Shown piece by piece: positions 17,256 to 25,382 of a DNA stretch of 64,000 bases. The number at the start of each line of letters is the position of its first letter. Position 1 is the stretch's first letter. A program made the translations under genes and the position numbers. The notes beneath the pieces were generated by a model, which saw nothing but the letters and a program-made list of their open reading frames with translations, searched no databases and was not told the DNA's origin. The DNA comes from Paenibacillus chondroitinus NBRC 15376 (lineage in GTDB: Bacteria; Bacillota; Bacilli; Paenibacillales; NBRC-103111), in assembly GCF_004000765.1 (NCBI RefSeq), contig NZ_BILW01000005.1:186001-250000 (forward strand), given 5' to 3'.

Positions 17256-17636
17256 ATGTCCGAAGACAATCAAACCGGTTTAATTCGTATTTCTGATGAT
17301 GTAGTATCCACAATAGCAGGTCTAGCAGCTCTTGAAACGGCTGGCATAGCAGGAATGTCTGGCGGCATTTCAGAAGGCTTAGCTAAGCGCTTGAGCGGTA
17401 AAAACGTGCAACGAGGCGTATCAGTAGAGGTAGGTCAAGTGGAAGCTGCCATCGATTTACGCGTTATCGTCAATTACGGTTCCCGTATTCAGGATGTATG
17501 CAGGGATCTCCAAGAGAACGTTCGGGAAGCTGTCGAGAATATGACAGGTTTAAATGTGGTTGAAGTGAACGTTAAAGTAGAAGGCGTTGCTTTCAGAGAA
17601 GAAGAACTTGCAGACGATCCTCTTCGTGTAAAATAA
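17256..17636 (+). CDS. Asp23/Gls24 family envelope stress protein
   Basis: 126 aa. The Asp23 fold is recognised from IRISDDVVSTIAGLAALETAGIAGM, the VEVGQVEAAIDLRVIVNYGSRI strand pair and VREAVENMTGLNVVEVNVKVEGV. Asp23 proteins are membrane-associated or cytosolic scaffolds linked to cell-envelope stress; no catalytic residues are known. ATG 17256 is chosen because AGGAG lies 9 nt upstream; the in-frame TTG 17247 is too close to it. A second paralogue (yloU) lies at 56156. Confidence 0.9.
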   Translation: MSEDNQTGLIRISDDVVSTIAGLAALETAGIAGMSGGISEGLAKRLSGKNVQRGVSVEVGQVEAAIDLRVIVNYGSRIQDVCRDLQENVREAVENMTGLNVVEVNVKVEGVAFREEELADDPLRVK

Positions 17637-17680
17637 AAAAAAGACCCAATCGAATTTCGTGTCGATTAGGGTCTTTTTTT
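17634..17680. terminator. Bidirectional terminator between the Asp23 gene and ftsW
   Basis: AAAAAGACCC-AATCGA pairs with TCGATTAGGGTCTTTTT, with A- and T-runs on either side. Confidence 0.85.
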
Positions 17681-18814
17681 GGTAGCTGGTTCTTCTTTGC
17701 GTATTTGTTCCCTAGATATACTAAGTATAATGCCCATACTGATCAGAGAGACCATCATGGAAGATCCTCCGGCTGATATAAAGGGGAGCGTTACCCCGGT
17801 TAGGGGAATGGTTCCTGTGACGCCTCCGATATTAACAAAGGCTTGAAAGCCGAACATCACCATAATTCCTACCCCTGCTAGCATGCCGAACATATCCGGA
17901 CTGCGAACGGCAACAAGGATACCCCGCCAAATGAAGAAAATGAAAATAAGAATAAATAGAGAGCTTCCTATAAATCCTAATTCCTCACCGATAATGGCAA
18001 AAATAAAATCGTTATGTGCCTCAGGCAAGTAGTGCAGTTTCTGGATACCTTGTCCGAAGCCAGCCCCTCGAAAGCCGCCGTGTCCAAATGCGTATAAGGA
18101 CTGGACCACTTGATGTCCGGCACCTTGGGGGTCCGAGAAAGGATCCATAAACGAAGTCAAACGGTCAATTCGATAGTTATTGCCATCGGAGCCGCCTTTT
18201 AACATATAAAGGGCTACGCCGATTGCACCAAGGGTAAGCAAGCTTGTCCCCAGCATGAAGATGTGCTTCAAATTGGAGCCGCCAACCATAATCACGATGG
18301 CCGAACAAATAAAAAGAATCATGCATGAACCAAGATCCGGCTGAAGCATGATCAGGAAACAGACGAATCCGACAACAATCAAGGCGGGGAGAAGCCCCTT
18401 TTTGAAATTGCGGAAATTCTCCTCCTTATTGCTGATTAACGAAGCCAAATACAGAATGACAATCAACTTGGCGAACTCTGTGGGCTGAATGCCGAATTTA
18501 CCAAGCGTGTACCAACTGCTGGCTCCGTTTGCTTTGGTCGTGAAGATAACGAAGATTAGGGCAATCACGATAAAGAAGAACGCTGGGATGACAAGCTTTT
18601 TGAGCTTCGTGTAATGGAGATTCATGCAAAAGAGCATGCCGATGGTTCCAATCCCGACTGCGATTAACTGTTTTTTCGTGAATGCCCAGGGATCTCCATA
18701 ATAAGCGCTTGTCATCGAGCTTGCACTGAAAACCATGGCCAGACCGAAGCATACAAGCACAAAGGTTAATAGAAGCAGCAGAAAATCCGGCGTTCCTCTT
18801 CGAGGTGGATTCAT
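17666..18814 (-). CDS. ftsW: SEDS-family cell division protein FtsW
   Basis: 382 aa with about ten TM segments. SEDS peptidoglycan glycosyltransferase that polymerises lipid II, working with a class B PBP. Signature regions are VMVFSASS in the first TM, LGKFGIQPTEFAKL, LMLQPDLGS-type (IMLQPDLGSCMIL), YRIDRLTSFMDPFSDPQGAGHQVVQSLYA, HNDFIFAIIGEELGF and the C-terminal LTGVTLPFISAGGSS. It resembles FtsW/SpoVE more than RodA. Proximity to ylaN matches B. subtilis ftsW; a SpoVE paralogue cannot be fully excluded. It lies 13 bp downstream of the yugN-like gene. Confidence 0.9.
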   Translation of the reverse strand: MNPPRRGTPDFLLLLLTFVLVCFGLAMVFSASSMTSAYYGDPWAFTKKQLIAVGIGTIGMLFCMNLHYTKLKKLVIPAFFFIVIALIFVIFTTKANGASSWYTLGKFGIQPTEFAKLIVILYLASLISNKEENFRNFKKGLLPALIVVGFVCFLIMLQPDLGSCMILFICSAIVIMVGGSNLKHIFMLGTSLLTLGAIGVALYMLKGGSDGNNYRIDRLTSFMDPFSDPQGAGHQVVQSLYAFGHGGFRGAGFGQGIQKLHYLPEAHNDFIFAIIGEELGFIGSSLFILIFIFFIWRGILVAVRSPDMFGMLAGVGIMVMFGFQAFVNIGGVTGTIPLTGVTLPFISAGGSSMMVSLISMGIILSISREQIRKEEPATKKRP

Positions 18815-18827
18815 GCTGTATCCTCGC

Positions 18828-19175
18828 CTAGTCCGCTAATAATTGCTTCAGCTGATCCAATTTTTGCTTGGAAAGTTTGAGCACGGATTCAGGAATTGGT
18901 GAATCGTAGTCCAAACCATGCGGGAATGTTTCTCTGCCTATGTATGCGTCCTCTAGAAACAAAATGGCGTAAGGAGACTCCAGTTTGCCCGATTCTACAC
19001 GTGTGTTCACGCGCAAGAAGTATACGGATTTGCTTGCTTTATCTTCCATTTTGAAATCATAAGTAGCACGAGTGTATTCCCACTGCCAGCGCACGAAACC
19101 TAGCTTCGTCGTTACTTCATCCAGGTGAGCCAGATCGCTTTTTAAGCCTTTTAAGCCAGTTGCTTCAATAATCAC
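18828..19175 (-). CDS. YugN-like family protein
   Basis: 115 aa soluble protein. The stretch LGFVRWQWEYTRATYDFKMED, followed by YFLRVNTRVESGKLESPYAIL and ETFPHGLDYD, matches the YugN-like family, whose function is unknown. The start is GTG 19175 with GGAGG 8 nt upstream. It precedes ftsW on the same strand with a 13-bp gap, so the two are probably cotranscribed. Confidence 0.82.
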   Translation of the reverse strand: MIIEATGLKGLKSDLAHLDEVTTKLGFVRWQWEYTRATYDFKMEDKASKSVYFLRVNTRVESGKLESPYAILFLEDAYIGRETFPHGLDYDSPIPESVLKLSKQKLDQLKQLLAD

Positions 19176-19380
19176 TTATAACGCCTCCATATTGTACGTA
19201 TGCATTCTTTATTCATGATAGTATGTTTCCAATGGTTCTGCAAGTCGATAGCTTTGTCTAATTTCTAATATTTGATGGCACTTTGGAGATGAAACTGGCG
19301 CATTAATTTGGTAGAATAGGTTCAATCACTTAGGCAAAATATGAAATACCTACATATAAGGATGAGCGGAGGAGTTATCT

Positions 19381-20550
19381 ATGATTGATTTTCAAGCGGA
19401 CTTACAAGCCATTTATGAAGAAATGGTTGGTTGGAGGCGCTATCTGCATCAAAACCCTGAACTCTCCTTCCATGAGTACCGGACGGCTGATTTCGTAGCA
19501 ACCCACCTTCGCAGTTGGGACATTGAAGTCCGTCAAGGCGTTGGCGGCAATGGCGTTGTCGGGCTTCTTCGCGGCGGCGAAGACGGACCAACCGTTGCTC
19601 TGCGAGCCGATATGGATGCTCTTCCTATTCAAGATGAGAAAAACTGCGCATATGCATCGCTGACCAAAGGAGTTATGCATGCCTGCGGCCATGATGCCCA
19701 CACATCAACTCTGCTCGGGATTGCCAAGGTTGCAAGCAAGCGCCGGGCTGAGCTGAAGGGCAATCTGGTTTTCCTGTTCCAACACGCGGAAGAAATCACC
19801 CCTGGCGGGGCTGATGCTATGATCCAAGATGGAGCGCTTGAAGGTGTCGATGCTGTGTTTGGCGTACATCTGTGGACACCATTCCCAGTAGGCAGTGTTT
19901 ACTCCAAAGCGGGTCCATTAATGGCAGCTCCCGATGAATTTACCATTCAGATTCAAGGGAAAGGCGGTCACGGCGGCTTGCCGCACCAAACCATTGACAG
20001 CATCTATGTGGCTTCTCAATTAGTTGTGAACCTGCAATCGATTGTAAGCCGTCAAGTAGATCCGATTGAACCATGCGTTGTAAGCATCGGCTCCTTTCAC
20101 GGAGGGACGAGCTTCAACGTCATTGCAGAAACAAGCTCGTTAAGCGGGACTGTCAGGACTTTTAACGCAGAGCTTAGACAAGATGTCAAGCAGCGCATCG
20201 AACGGATCGTGCAGTCCACTTGCGAAATGTATGGAGCGGCTTACGAAATTGATTACAAGCTGGGCTATCCAACGGTAGTGAATGACGCGAATGAAGCTAG
20301 TCGATTCTTTAAGGTAGGAGCTGCATTATTTGGGTCAGAAGCTACGCAGGAATCTCCACTTATTATGGCCGGAGAAGACTTCTCTTATTATTTGCACCAT
20401 CGGCCGGGCTGTTACATGTTTGTTGGAGCGGGCAATGTCGAAGCGGGGATTATCCATCCGCACCACCATCCCAAATTTGATATCGATGAGAAGTCCATGC
20501 TGAATTCGGCAAATTTGCTGCTTGGAATGGCTTTGGATTATATGGCATGA
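19381..20550 (+). CDS. M20 family amidohydrolase
   Basis: 389 aa. Metal-dependent N-acyl-amino-acid amidohydrolase/aminoacylase, M20D type. Metal ligands are visible as CGHDAH, HAEE, GVHLW and the C-terminal HPHHHP; the dimerisation/lid domain starts around GKGGHGGLPH. Typical N-terminus RRYLHQNPELSFHEY. The exact substrate (hippurate, N-acetyl amino acid or diaminopimelate precursor) cannot be told from sequence. GGAGGAG stands 7 nt before the ATG. The CBS-domain gene follows in the same direction. Confidence 0.9.
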   Translation: MIDFQADLQAIYEEMVGWRRYLHQNPELSFHEYRTADFVATHLRSWDIEVRQGVGGNGVVGLLRGGEDGPTVALRADMDALPIQDEKNCAYASLTKGVMHACGHDAHTSTLLGIAKVASKRRAELKGNLVFLFQHAEEITPGGADAMIQDGALEGVDAVFGVHLWTPFPVGSVYSKAGPLMAAPDEFTIQIQGKGGHGGLPHQTIDSIYVASQLVVNLQSIVSRQVDPIEPCVVSIGSFHGGTSFNVIAETSSLSGTVRTFNAELRQDVKQRIERIVQSTCEMYGAAYEIDYKLGYPTVVNDANEASRFFKVGAALFGSEATQESPLIMAGEDFSYYLHHRPGCYMFVGAGNVEAGIIHPHHHPKFDIDEKSMLNSANLLLGMALDYMA

Positions 20551-20613
20551 ATGCCGTCCATCCTTTGGAGAATGCTATGTCTGTAAGACAACTCTAAGGG
20601 AGGGATCGTGGAC

Positions 20614-21054
20614 ATGGCTGGGAAAACAGTTCGGGATATTATGAGTAAAGATTGCGTGACAGTGACTTTGCAGGATAATGTATATGAAATTGCTTTGAAA
20701 ATGAAACAACACGATATCGGATTTGTTGCCGTTGTTGACGGTAAGAAGCTCATTGGTGTTGTAACCGACCGTGATTTGGTTGTCCGCGGATATGCGGAAA
20801 AGCATTCAGGTTCTACGGCCGTTGAAAAGGTAATAACGAAGGATATTGCAACGATAGATTCGAATACTTCTATTGAAGAAGCAGCCAAAATTATGGCGAA
20901 AAACCAAATCCGGCGGCTGCCGGTTGTTGAGAACGGCGAGCTCGTTGGCATCGTAGCCATTGGAGATCTGGCTGTGCGCGGCAGCTTCGAAGATGAAGCC
21001 GGCCAAGCACTCGGCAAAATCTCTTCCGACAAAACGCCGGTTGGAGCAAGATAA
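20614..21054 (+). CDS. CBS-domain pair protein
   Basis: 146 aa, two CBS domains (about 8-65 and 74-130): VRDIMSKDCVTVTLQDNVYEIA...GVVTDRDLVVRG and VITKDIATIDSNTSIEEAA...GIVAIGDLAVRG. Such stand-alone pairs bind adenine nucleotides; B. subtilis YhcV is similar. ATG 20614 is preferred over GTG 20608 because AAGGGAGGG (20596-20604) is then properly spaced. It is not AcuB, which is longer and carries an ACT domain. Confidence 0.85.
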   Translation: MAGKTVRDIMSKDCVTVTLQDNVYEIALKMKQHDIGFVAVVDGKKLIGVVTDRDLVVRGYAEKHSGSTAVEKVITKDIATIDSNTSIEEAAKIMAKNQIRRLPVVENGELVGIVAIGDLAVRGSFEDEAGQALGKISSDKTPVGAR

Positions 21055-21090
21055 AGGATTAACAAGATAAAGGATTAATCTGAGTATTTT

Positions 21091-21113
21091 GGACCGGGCA
21101 TCCGGTCCTTTTT
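21091..21113 (+). terminator. Terminator after the CBS-pair gene
   Basis: GGACCGG pairs with CCGGTCC around a GCAT loop, followed by a T-run. Confidence 0.8.
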
Positions 21114-21196
21114 ACTTGGCGAAAGCTTGGAACTGTCAAAGTTCGCAATAAGGTGGTCAATCTGCGACAAGATGCGAACTGCTGAAATATGCTACA

Positions 21197-21212
21197 TTGG
21201 TAACGTGTTCAA
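21197..21212 (+). promoter_or_regulatory. LacI/CcpA-type operator candidate before the oxidoreductase pair
   Basis: TTGGTAACGTGTTCAA fits the cre consensus WTGNAANCGNWWNCAW except at two positions. It lies 37 bp upstream of the first Gfo/Idh gene, a plausible carbon-catabolism target. This is a pattern match only. Confidence 0.35.
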
Positions 21213-21248
21213 TTAATTGTGAATCTGACAAGAAAAAGGTGAGTACAT

Positions 21249-22409
21249 ATGGAGAAGGTTAGGATTGGTATTATCGGTCTGGGCAACATGGGAACTGGAC
21301 ATGCCAAATATTTGGTGAAAAACGAAGTAAAAGGCGCTGAATTGACAGCTATATGTGAATTCAGAGCGGATCGCTTGGAATGGGCGAAAGAAAACCTAGG
21401 TCAGGATATCCAATTATTCGACAATCTTGACGCATTTCTGAACTCAGGCGCTATTGATAGCGTACTGATTGCGACTCCACACTATGATCATCCCGAAGTA
21501 GCGATAAAAGCTTTTAAAGCTGGACTTCATGTTCTGTGTGAGAAACCGGCAGGCGTATATACGAAACAAGTGCGCCAAATGAATGAAGCAGCTAAAGAGT
21601 CAGGCAAAATCTTCAGCATGATGTACAACCAACGTACAAATCCTTTATATAAAAAGCTCAAAGATCTGGTGGAATCCGGTGAGCTCGGCGAAATCCGCAG
21701 AACCAACTGGATCATTACGAACTGGTACAGATCCCAAAGCTATTACGATTCAGGCGGCTGGCGCGCAACATGGGCTGGTGAAGGCGGCGGTGTTCTGATT
21801 AACCAGGATCCGCATCAGCTTGATTTGTGGCAGTGGACAATTGACATGATGCCGAAACGTGTTCGCGCGTTCTGTTACTTCGGGAAACACCGCAATATCG
21901 AGGTAGAAGACGATGTAACAGCATTCGTTGAGTACGAAAACGGCGCGACAGGGTTATTCGTTACGACAACAGGGGAAGCTCCGGGAACAAATCGTTTTGA
22001 AATTTCCGGCGACCGCGGAAAAATTGTTATTGAAGACGGCAAGCTGACATTCTGGCGTTTGCGTGTTTCCGAAAGAGAATTTAACGAAACATTCAAAGGC
22101 GGATTCGGTCAACCGGAATGCTGGAAAATCGATATCCCAATCGAAGGCAAAGAAACAAGCCACATGGGAATTACCCAAAACTTCGTTGATGCGATTCTTC
22201 ACGGCACACCACTTGTTGCTCCAGGGGAAGAAGGCATCAAAGGCTTAATGCTTTCCAATGCAATGCTATTGTCCACGTGGACAGACAACTGGGTGGATCT
22301 GCCGATTGACGAAGACCTGTTCGAGCAACATTTGCAGGACAAAATCAAAAATTCCACTGTTAACAAAGAAGCTGGCTATAAAACTTTTGATGTTTCCGCT
22401 TCAAGATAA
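21249..22409 (+). CDS. Gfo/Idh/MocA family oxidoreductase 1
   Basis: 386 aa NAD(P)-dependent dehydrogenase of sugar or inositol derivatives. N-terminal Rossmann motif IGIIGLGNMGTGHA, the conserved CEKPAG with the catalytic Lys, and a C-terminal alpha/beta domain with GGGVLINQDPHQLDLWQW, where the His/Asp align with substrate residues of the family. AAAGGTGAG precedes the ATG. A second family member follows 58 bp downstream, so they are probably cotranscribed and act in the same sugar pathway. The substrate is unknown. Confidence 0.88.
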   Translation: MEKVRIGIIGLGNMGTGHAKYLVKNEVKGAELTAICEFRADRLEWAKENLGQDIQLFDNLDAFLNSGAIDSVLIATPHYDHPEVAIKAFKAGLHVLCEKPAGVYTKQVRQMNEAAKESGKIFSMMYNQRTNPLYKKLKDLVESGELGEIRRTNWIITNWYRSQSYYDSGGWRATWAGEGGGVLINQDPHQLDLWQWTIDMMPKRVRAFCYFGKHRNIEVEDDVTAFVEYENGATGLFVTTTGEAPGTNRFEISGDRGKIVIEDGKLTFWRLRVSEREFNETFKGGFGQPECWKIDIPIEGKETSHMGITQNFVDAILHGTPLVAPGEEGIKGLMLSNAMLLSTWTDNWVDLPIDEDLFEQHLQDKIKNSTVNKEAGYKTFDVSASR

Positions 22410-22467
22410 ATAAAACTGACCATTTGACCCTGTCGATACATGGGTAAGATCGTGGAGGAATTCGGAT

Positions 22468-23541
22468 ATGCAAAAAAGCGATGGAATGAATTATGCACCA
22501 AAAGGTAAACCGAACATCGTCGTGCAAAAAGGTGAGTTCGTCTTCGCAGCAATTGCCTTAGATCATGGTCATATCTATGGGATGTGTAATGGTTTATTGG
22601 AAGCTGGAGCAGAACTGAAATGGGTCTACGACCAAGATCCTGCGAAAGTAGCAGCTTTCATTGCGAAATATCCGCAAGCCAAAGCAGCTTCTTCGGAGCA
22701 AGAAATTTTCGATGACGCGGAAGTTAAGCTGATTGCTGCGGCTGCAGTTCCATCCGAGCGTGGACCGTTAGGTATCCGGGCGATGGAGAATGGCAAAGAC
22801 TACTTTACAGACAAAACGCCATTCACTTCGTTGGATCAACTTGCCTCTGCCAAAGCTAAGGTAGAAGAAACTGGCCGTAAGTATGCGGTTTACTTCAGCG
22901 AACGTCTGCATGTAGAAAGCGCTGTGTTTGCCGGCCAATTGATCGAAGAAGGCGCTATTGGGCGCGTTGTTCAGGTAATTGGTCTTGGGCCGCACCGACT
23001 GGGTGCTGCAGGCCGACCGGATTGGTTTTTCAAAAAAGATAAGTATGGCGGTATTCTGTGTGATATCGGCTCTCATCAAATTGAGCAATTTCTGCATTAT
23101 GCGGGATGCAAAGATGCTACCGTGGTAAGCAGTAAAGTCGCGAACTACCATGCGAAGGATTATCCGGAGCTGGAGGATTTCGGTGACGCTACGCTTGTTG
23201 GGGATAACGGGGCAACCAACTATTTCCGTGTGGACTGGCTGACACCGAGCGGTCTTGGAACATGGGGCGACGGACGCACGCTGATTCTGGGAACAGAAGG
23301 ATATATTGAGCTTCGTAAATATATTGACATCGCGCGCGATCCGCAAGGAGATCAGTTGTACCTGGTCAATCAGCAAGGCGAGAAGCACTATAGTCTTCAT
23401 GGACAAGTAGGGTTTCCTTTCTTTGGCCAATTGATCCTTGATTGCATCAACCGTACGGAGAACGCTATGACGCAGGCTCATACGTTCAAAGCAGCAGAGC
23501 TCTGCTTGCTTGCACAGGAGAAAGCGATTCGCGTTGAATAG
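22468..23541 (+). CDS. Gfo/Idh/MocA family oxidoreductase 2 (divergent)
   Basis: 357 aa. Overall architecture matches the family: nucleotide-binding half (IALDHGHIYGMCNGLLEAGAE), a TDKTPF motif in the place of EKP, and the C-terminal GGILCDIGSHQIEQFLHYAG with the catalytic-type His. The glycine-rich GxGxxG dinucleotide motif is replaced by DHGHIYG, so cofactor binding may differ or be tighter. GGAGG lies 10 nt before the ATG. Pairing with oxidoreductase 1 suggests sequential or paired redox steps on one sugar. Confidence 0.83.
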   Translation: MQKSDGMNYAPKGKPNIVVQKGEFVFAAIALDHGHIYGMCNGLLEAGAELKWVYDQDPAKVAAFIAKYPQAKAASSEQEIFDDAEVKLIAAAAVPSERGPLGIRAMENGKDYFTDKTPFTSLDQLASAKAKVEETGRKYAVYFSERLHVESAVFAGQLIEEGAIGRVVQVIGLGPHRLGAAGRPDWFFKKDKYGGILCDIGSHQIEQFLHYAGCKDATVVSSKVANYHAKDYPELEDFGDATLVGDNGATNYFRVDWLTPSGLGTWGDGRTLILGTEGYIELRKYIDIARDPQGDQLYLVNQQGEKHYSLHGQVGFPFFGQLILDCINRTENAMTQAHTFKAAELCLLAQEKAIRVE

Positions 23542-23675
23542 AAATTATCAAACGGGTAGTCCGGCGATCACCGCCGGGCTGCCCGTTTTGCTTTTTTATG
23601 AATAAAACAGACAGGCCAGATAGGTTTAAATCCAGTCCTTTCCTTTCATACTAGTGAGAAAGGAGATGGCAACCA

Positions 23676-25382
23676 GTGAAAGTAGATCCTACTCGTCCTC
23701 TGATCGTACAAAGCGATTTGTCAGTCTTATTGGAGACGCATCATCCCGAATTCGAGTCCGTTCGGGGGGTTCTATCCCGTTTTGCGGATCTCATCAAAAG
23801 CCCTGAGCATCTCCATATGTACCGGATTACACCGTTATCGCTGTGGAATGCAACAGCTGCCGGGATGCCGATCGAACAAATGTCAGCTTGTTTGCAGCAA
23901 AATGCGAAATTCGGCGTACCGTCCTCTGTGCTAAGCGGGATTCGTAAATATGCAAACCGCTATGGCTTGTTGCGCATGGAAGACGTCGGCGACGAACTCT
24001 ATCTCGTTAGCGATGATACGGTCATACTAAGAGAAATTCGTACGTACGATTCGCTGAAAAAATATTTAGAAGATACCCGCGGCGAGCGGGCTATTGCTAT
24101 TTCGCCGGCATATCGCGGCGTGTTGAAGCAGGAATTAACCAAACTCGGCTTTCCAGTTGAAGATTTGGCTGCATATCGGAGCGGCGAATTTCTTCCGATT
24201 CAGCTGCGCGACGATGAAACAGTGGAAGAGCCTTTTCAGCTGCGCGACTATCAAAAGAGTGCCGTGGATGCCTTCCATCGCATCGGAGAAGGGGGAAGCG
24301 GCGTTCTTGTGCTGCCTTGCGGGGCAGGTAAAACGGTGATTGGTATCGCCGCCATGGCAAGATGCAGTTGTGCCACGTTGATTCTTACGTCGAATGTCAC
24401 ATCCGTAAAGCAGTGGAAGCGGGAAATTTTAAGCAAAACAGGGCTCGGCGAAGACCAGGTCGGCGAATATAACGGAACAACAAAGGATGTACGGCCAGTC
24501 ACTATTGCAACGTATCAAATCCTGACACATCGTGGGAATAAAGAAGATGACTTCGCTCATATGCGTTTGTTCAGCGAGAGAGAATGGGGGCTTATCATTT
24601 ATGATGAGGTGCATCTTCTCCCTGCTCCTGTTTTCCGCGCAACAGCGGACATTCAGGCGACCCGCAGACTCGGGTTGACCGCTACGTTAATCAGAGAAGA
24701 TGGGCGAGAGGAAGATGTATTCTCTTTAGTGGGGCCTAAGAAGTTTGATATGGCATGGAAAGAATTGGAGTCGCAAGGTTGGATCGCTAAGGTTACCTGC
24801 CAGGAAGTGCGCGTTCCGCTCTCCGAAAGCGATCGTGACCTGTACGGCGCTTCCAGCGCAAGACAGCAATTTCGGATTGCCGGGGAAAATAGCGCCAAAC
24901 AACAAGTAATTGACCATTTGCTGCGGCTCCATGCCGATGAACCGACTTTGATTATTGGTCAATATATTGATCAATTAGAGCAGATTTCAGCTCATACCGG
25001 CGCGCCGATGATCAGCGGTTCAATGGCCTATGAACACAGAGAGGAGCTGTATGATCAATTTAAAAAGGGGCAGCTGCCCTTGCTTATTGTCTCAAAGGTG
25101 GCTAATTTTGCCGTTGATTTGCCGGATGCCGCGGTGGCTATTCAGGTTTCCGGCAGCTATGGGTCACGCCAAGAGGAAGCTCAGCGCCTGGGGCGCATTC
25201 TTCGCCCGAAAAGCAGCGGCGCGAATGCAGCCGTATTTTATTCCATCATCAGCGAGGATACCAAAGAGCAGGACTTTGCCATGAAGCGTCAATTGTTTCT
25301 GGTTGAACAAGGTTATGAATATTGCATTAAGCGTTGGAGTCCTGAAACGAAAGATCGTAAAGGAGAACAGTATGAGATATGA
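23676..25382 (+). CDS. XPB/Rad25-type DNA helicase (bacterial)
   Basis: 568 aa SF2 3'-5' helicase. Residues 1-90 form the XPB/Ssl2-like N-terminal domain (LIVQSDLSVLLE...MYRITPLSLWNA); the RecA-like core has PCGAGKT (214-220, Walker A), YDEVH (309-313, DEAH-type box), LGLTATLIREDG (motif III/RED motif typical of XPB), and QRLGRILRP (motif VI). Eukaryotic and archaeal XPB act in nucleotide excision repair and promoter opening; the bacterial form is probably a repair helicase. GTG/ATG choice: GAAAGGAG lies upstream of the GTG start. The stop overlaps the next gene by 11 bp. Confidence 0.92.
   Translation: MKVDPTRPLIVQSDLSVLLETHHPEFESVRGVLSRFADLIKSPEHLHMYRITPLSLWNATAAGMPIEQMSACLQQNAKFGVPSSVLSGIRKYANRYGLLRMEDVGDELYLVSDDTVILREIRTYDSLKKYLEDTRGERAIAISPAYRGVLKQELTKLGFPVEDLAAYRSGEFLPIQLRDDETVEEPFQLRDYQKSAVDAFHRIGEGGSGVLVLPCGAGKTVIGIAAMARCSCATLILTSNVTSVKQWKREILSKTGLGEDQVGEYNGTTKDVRPVTIATYQILTHRGNKEDDFAHMRLFSEREWGLIIYDEVHLLPAPVFRATADIQATRRLGLTATLIREDGREEDVFSLVGPKKFDMAWKELESQGWIAKVTCQEVRVPLSESDRDLYGASSARQQFRIAGENSAKQQVIDHLLRLHADEPTLIIGQYIDQLEQISAHTGAPMISGSMAYEHREELYDQFKKGQLPLLIVSKVANFAVDLPDAAVAIQVSGSYGSRQEEAQRLGRILRPKSSGANAAVFYSIISEDTKEQDFAMKRQLFLVEQGYEYCIKRWSPETKDRKGEQYEI

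Noticed and set aside
21055..21080. Short tandem repeat around ATAAAGGATTAA
   Set aside because: Only two copies right after the CBS gene stop; most likely a local duplication without function.
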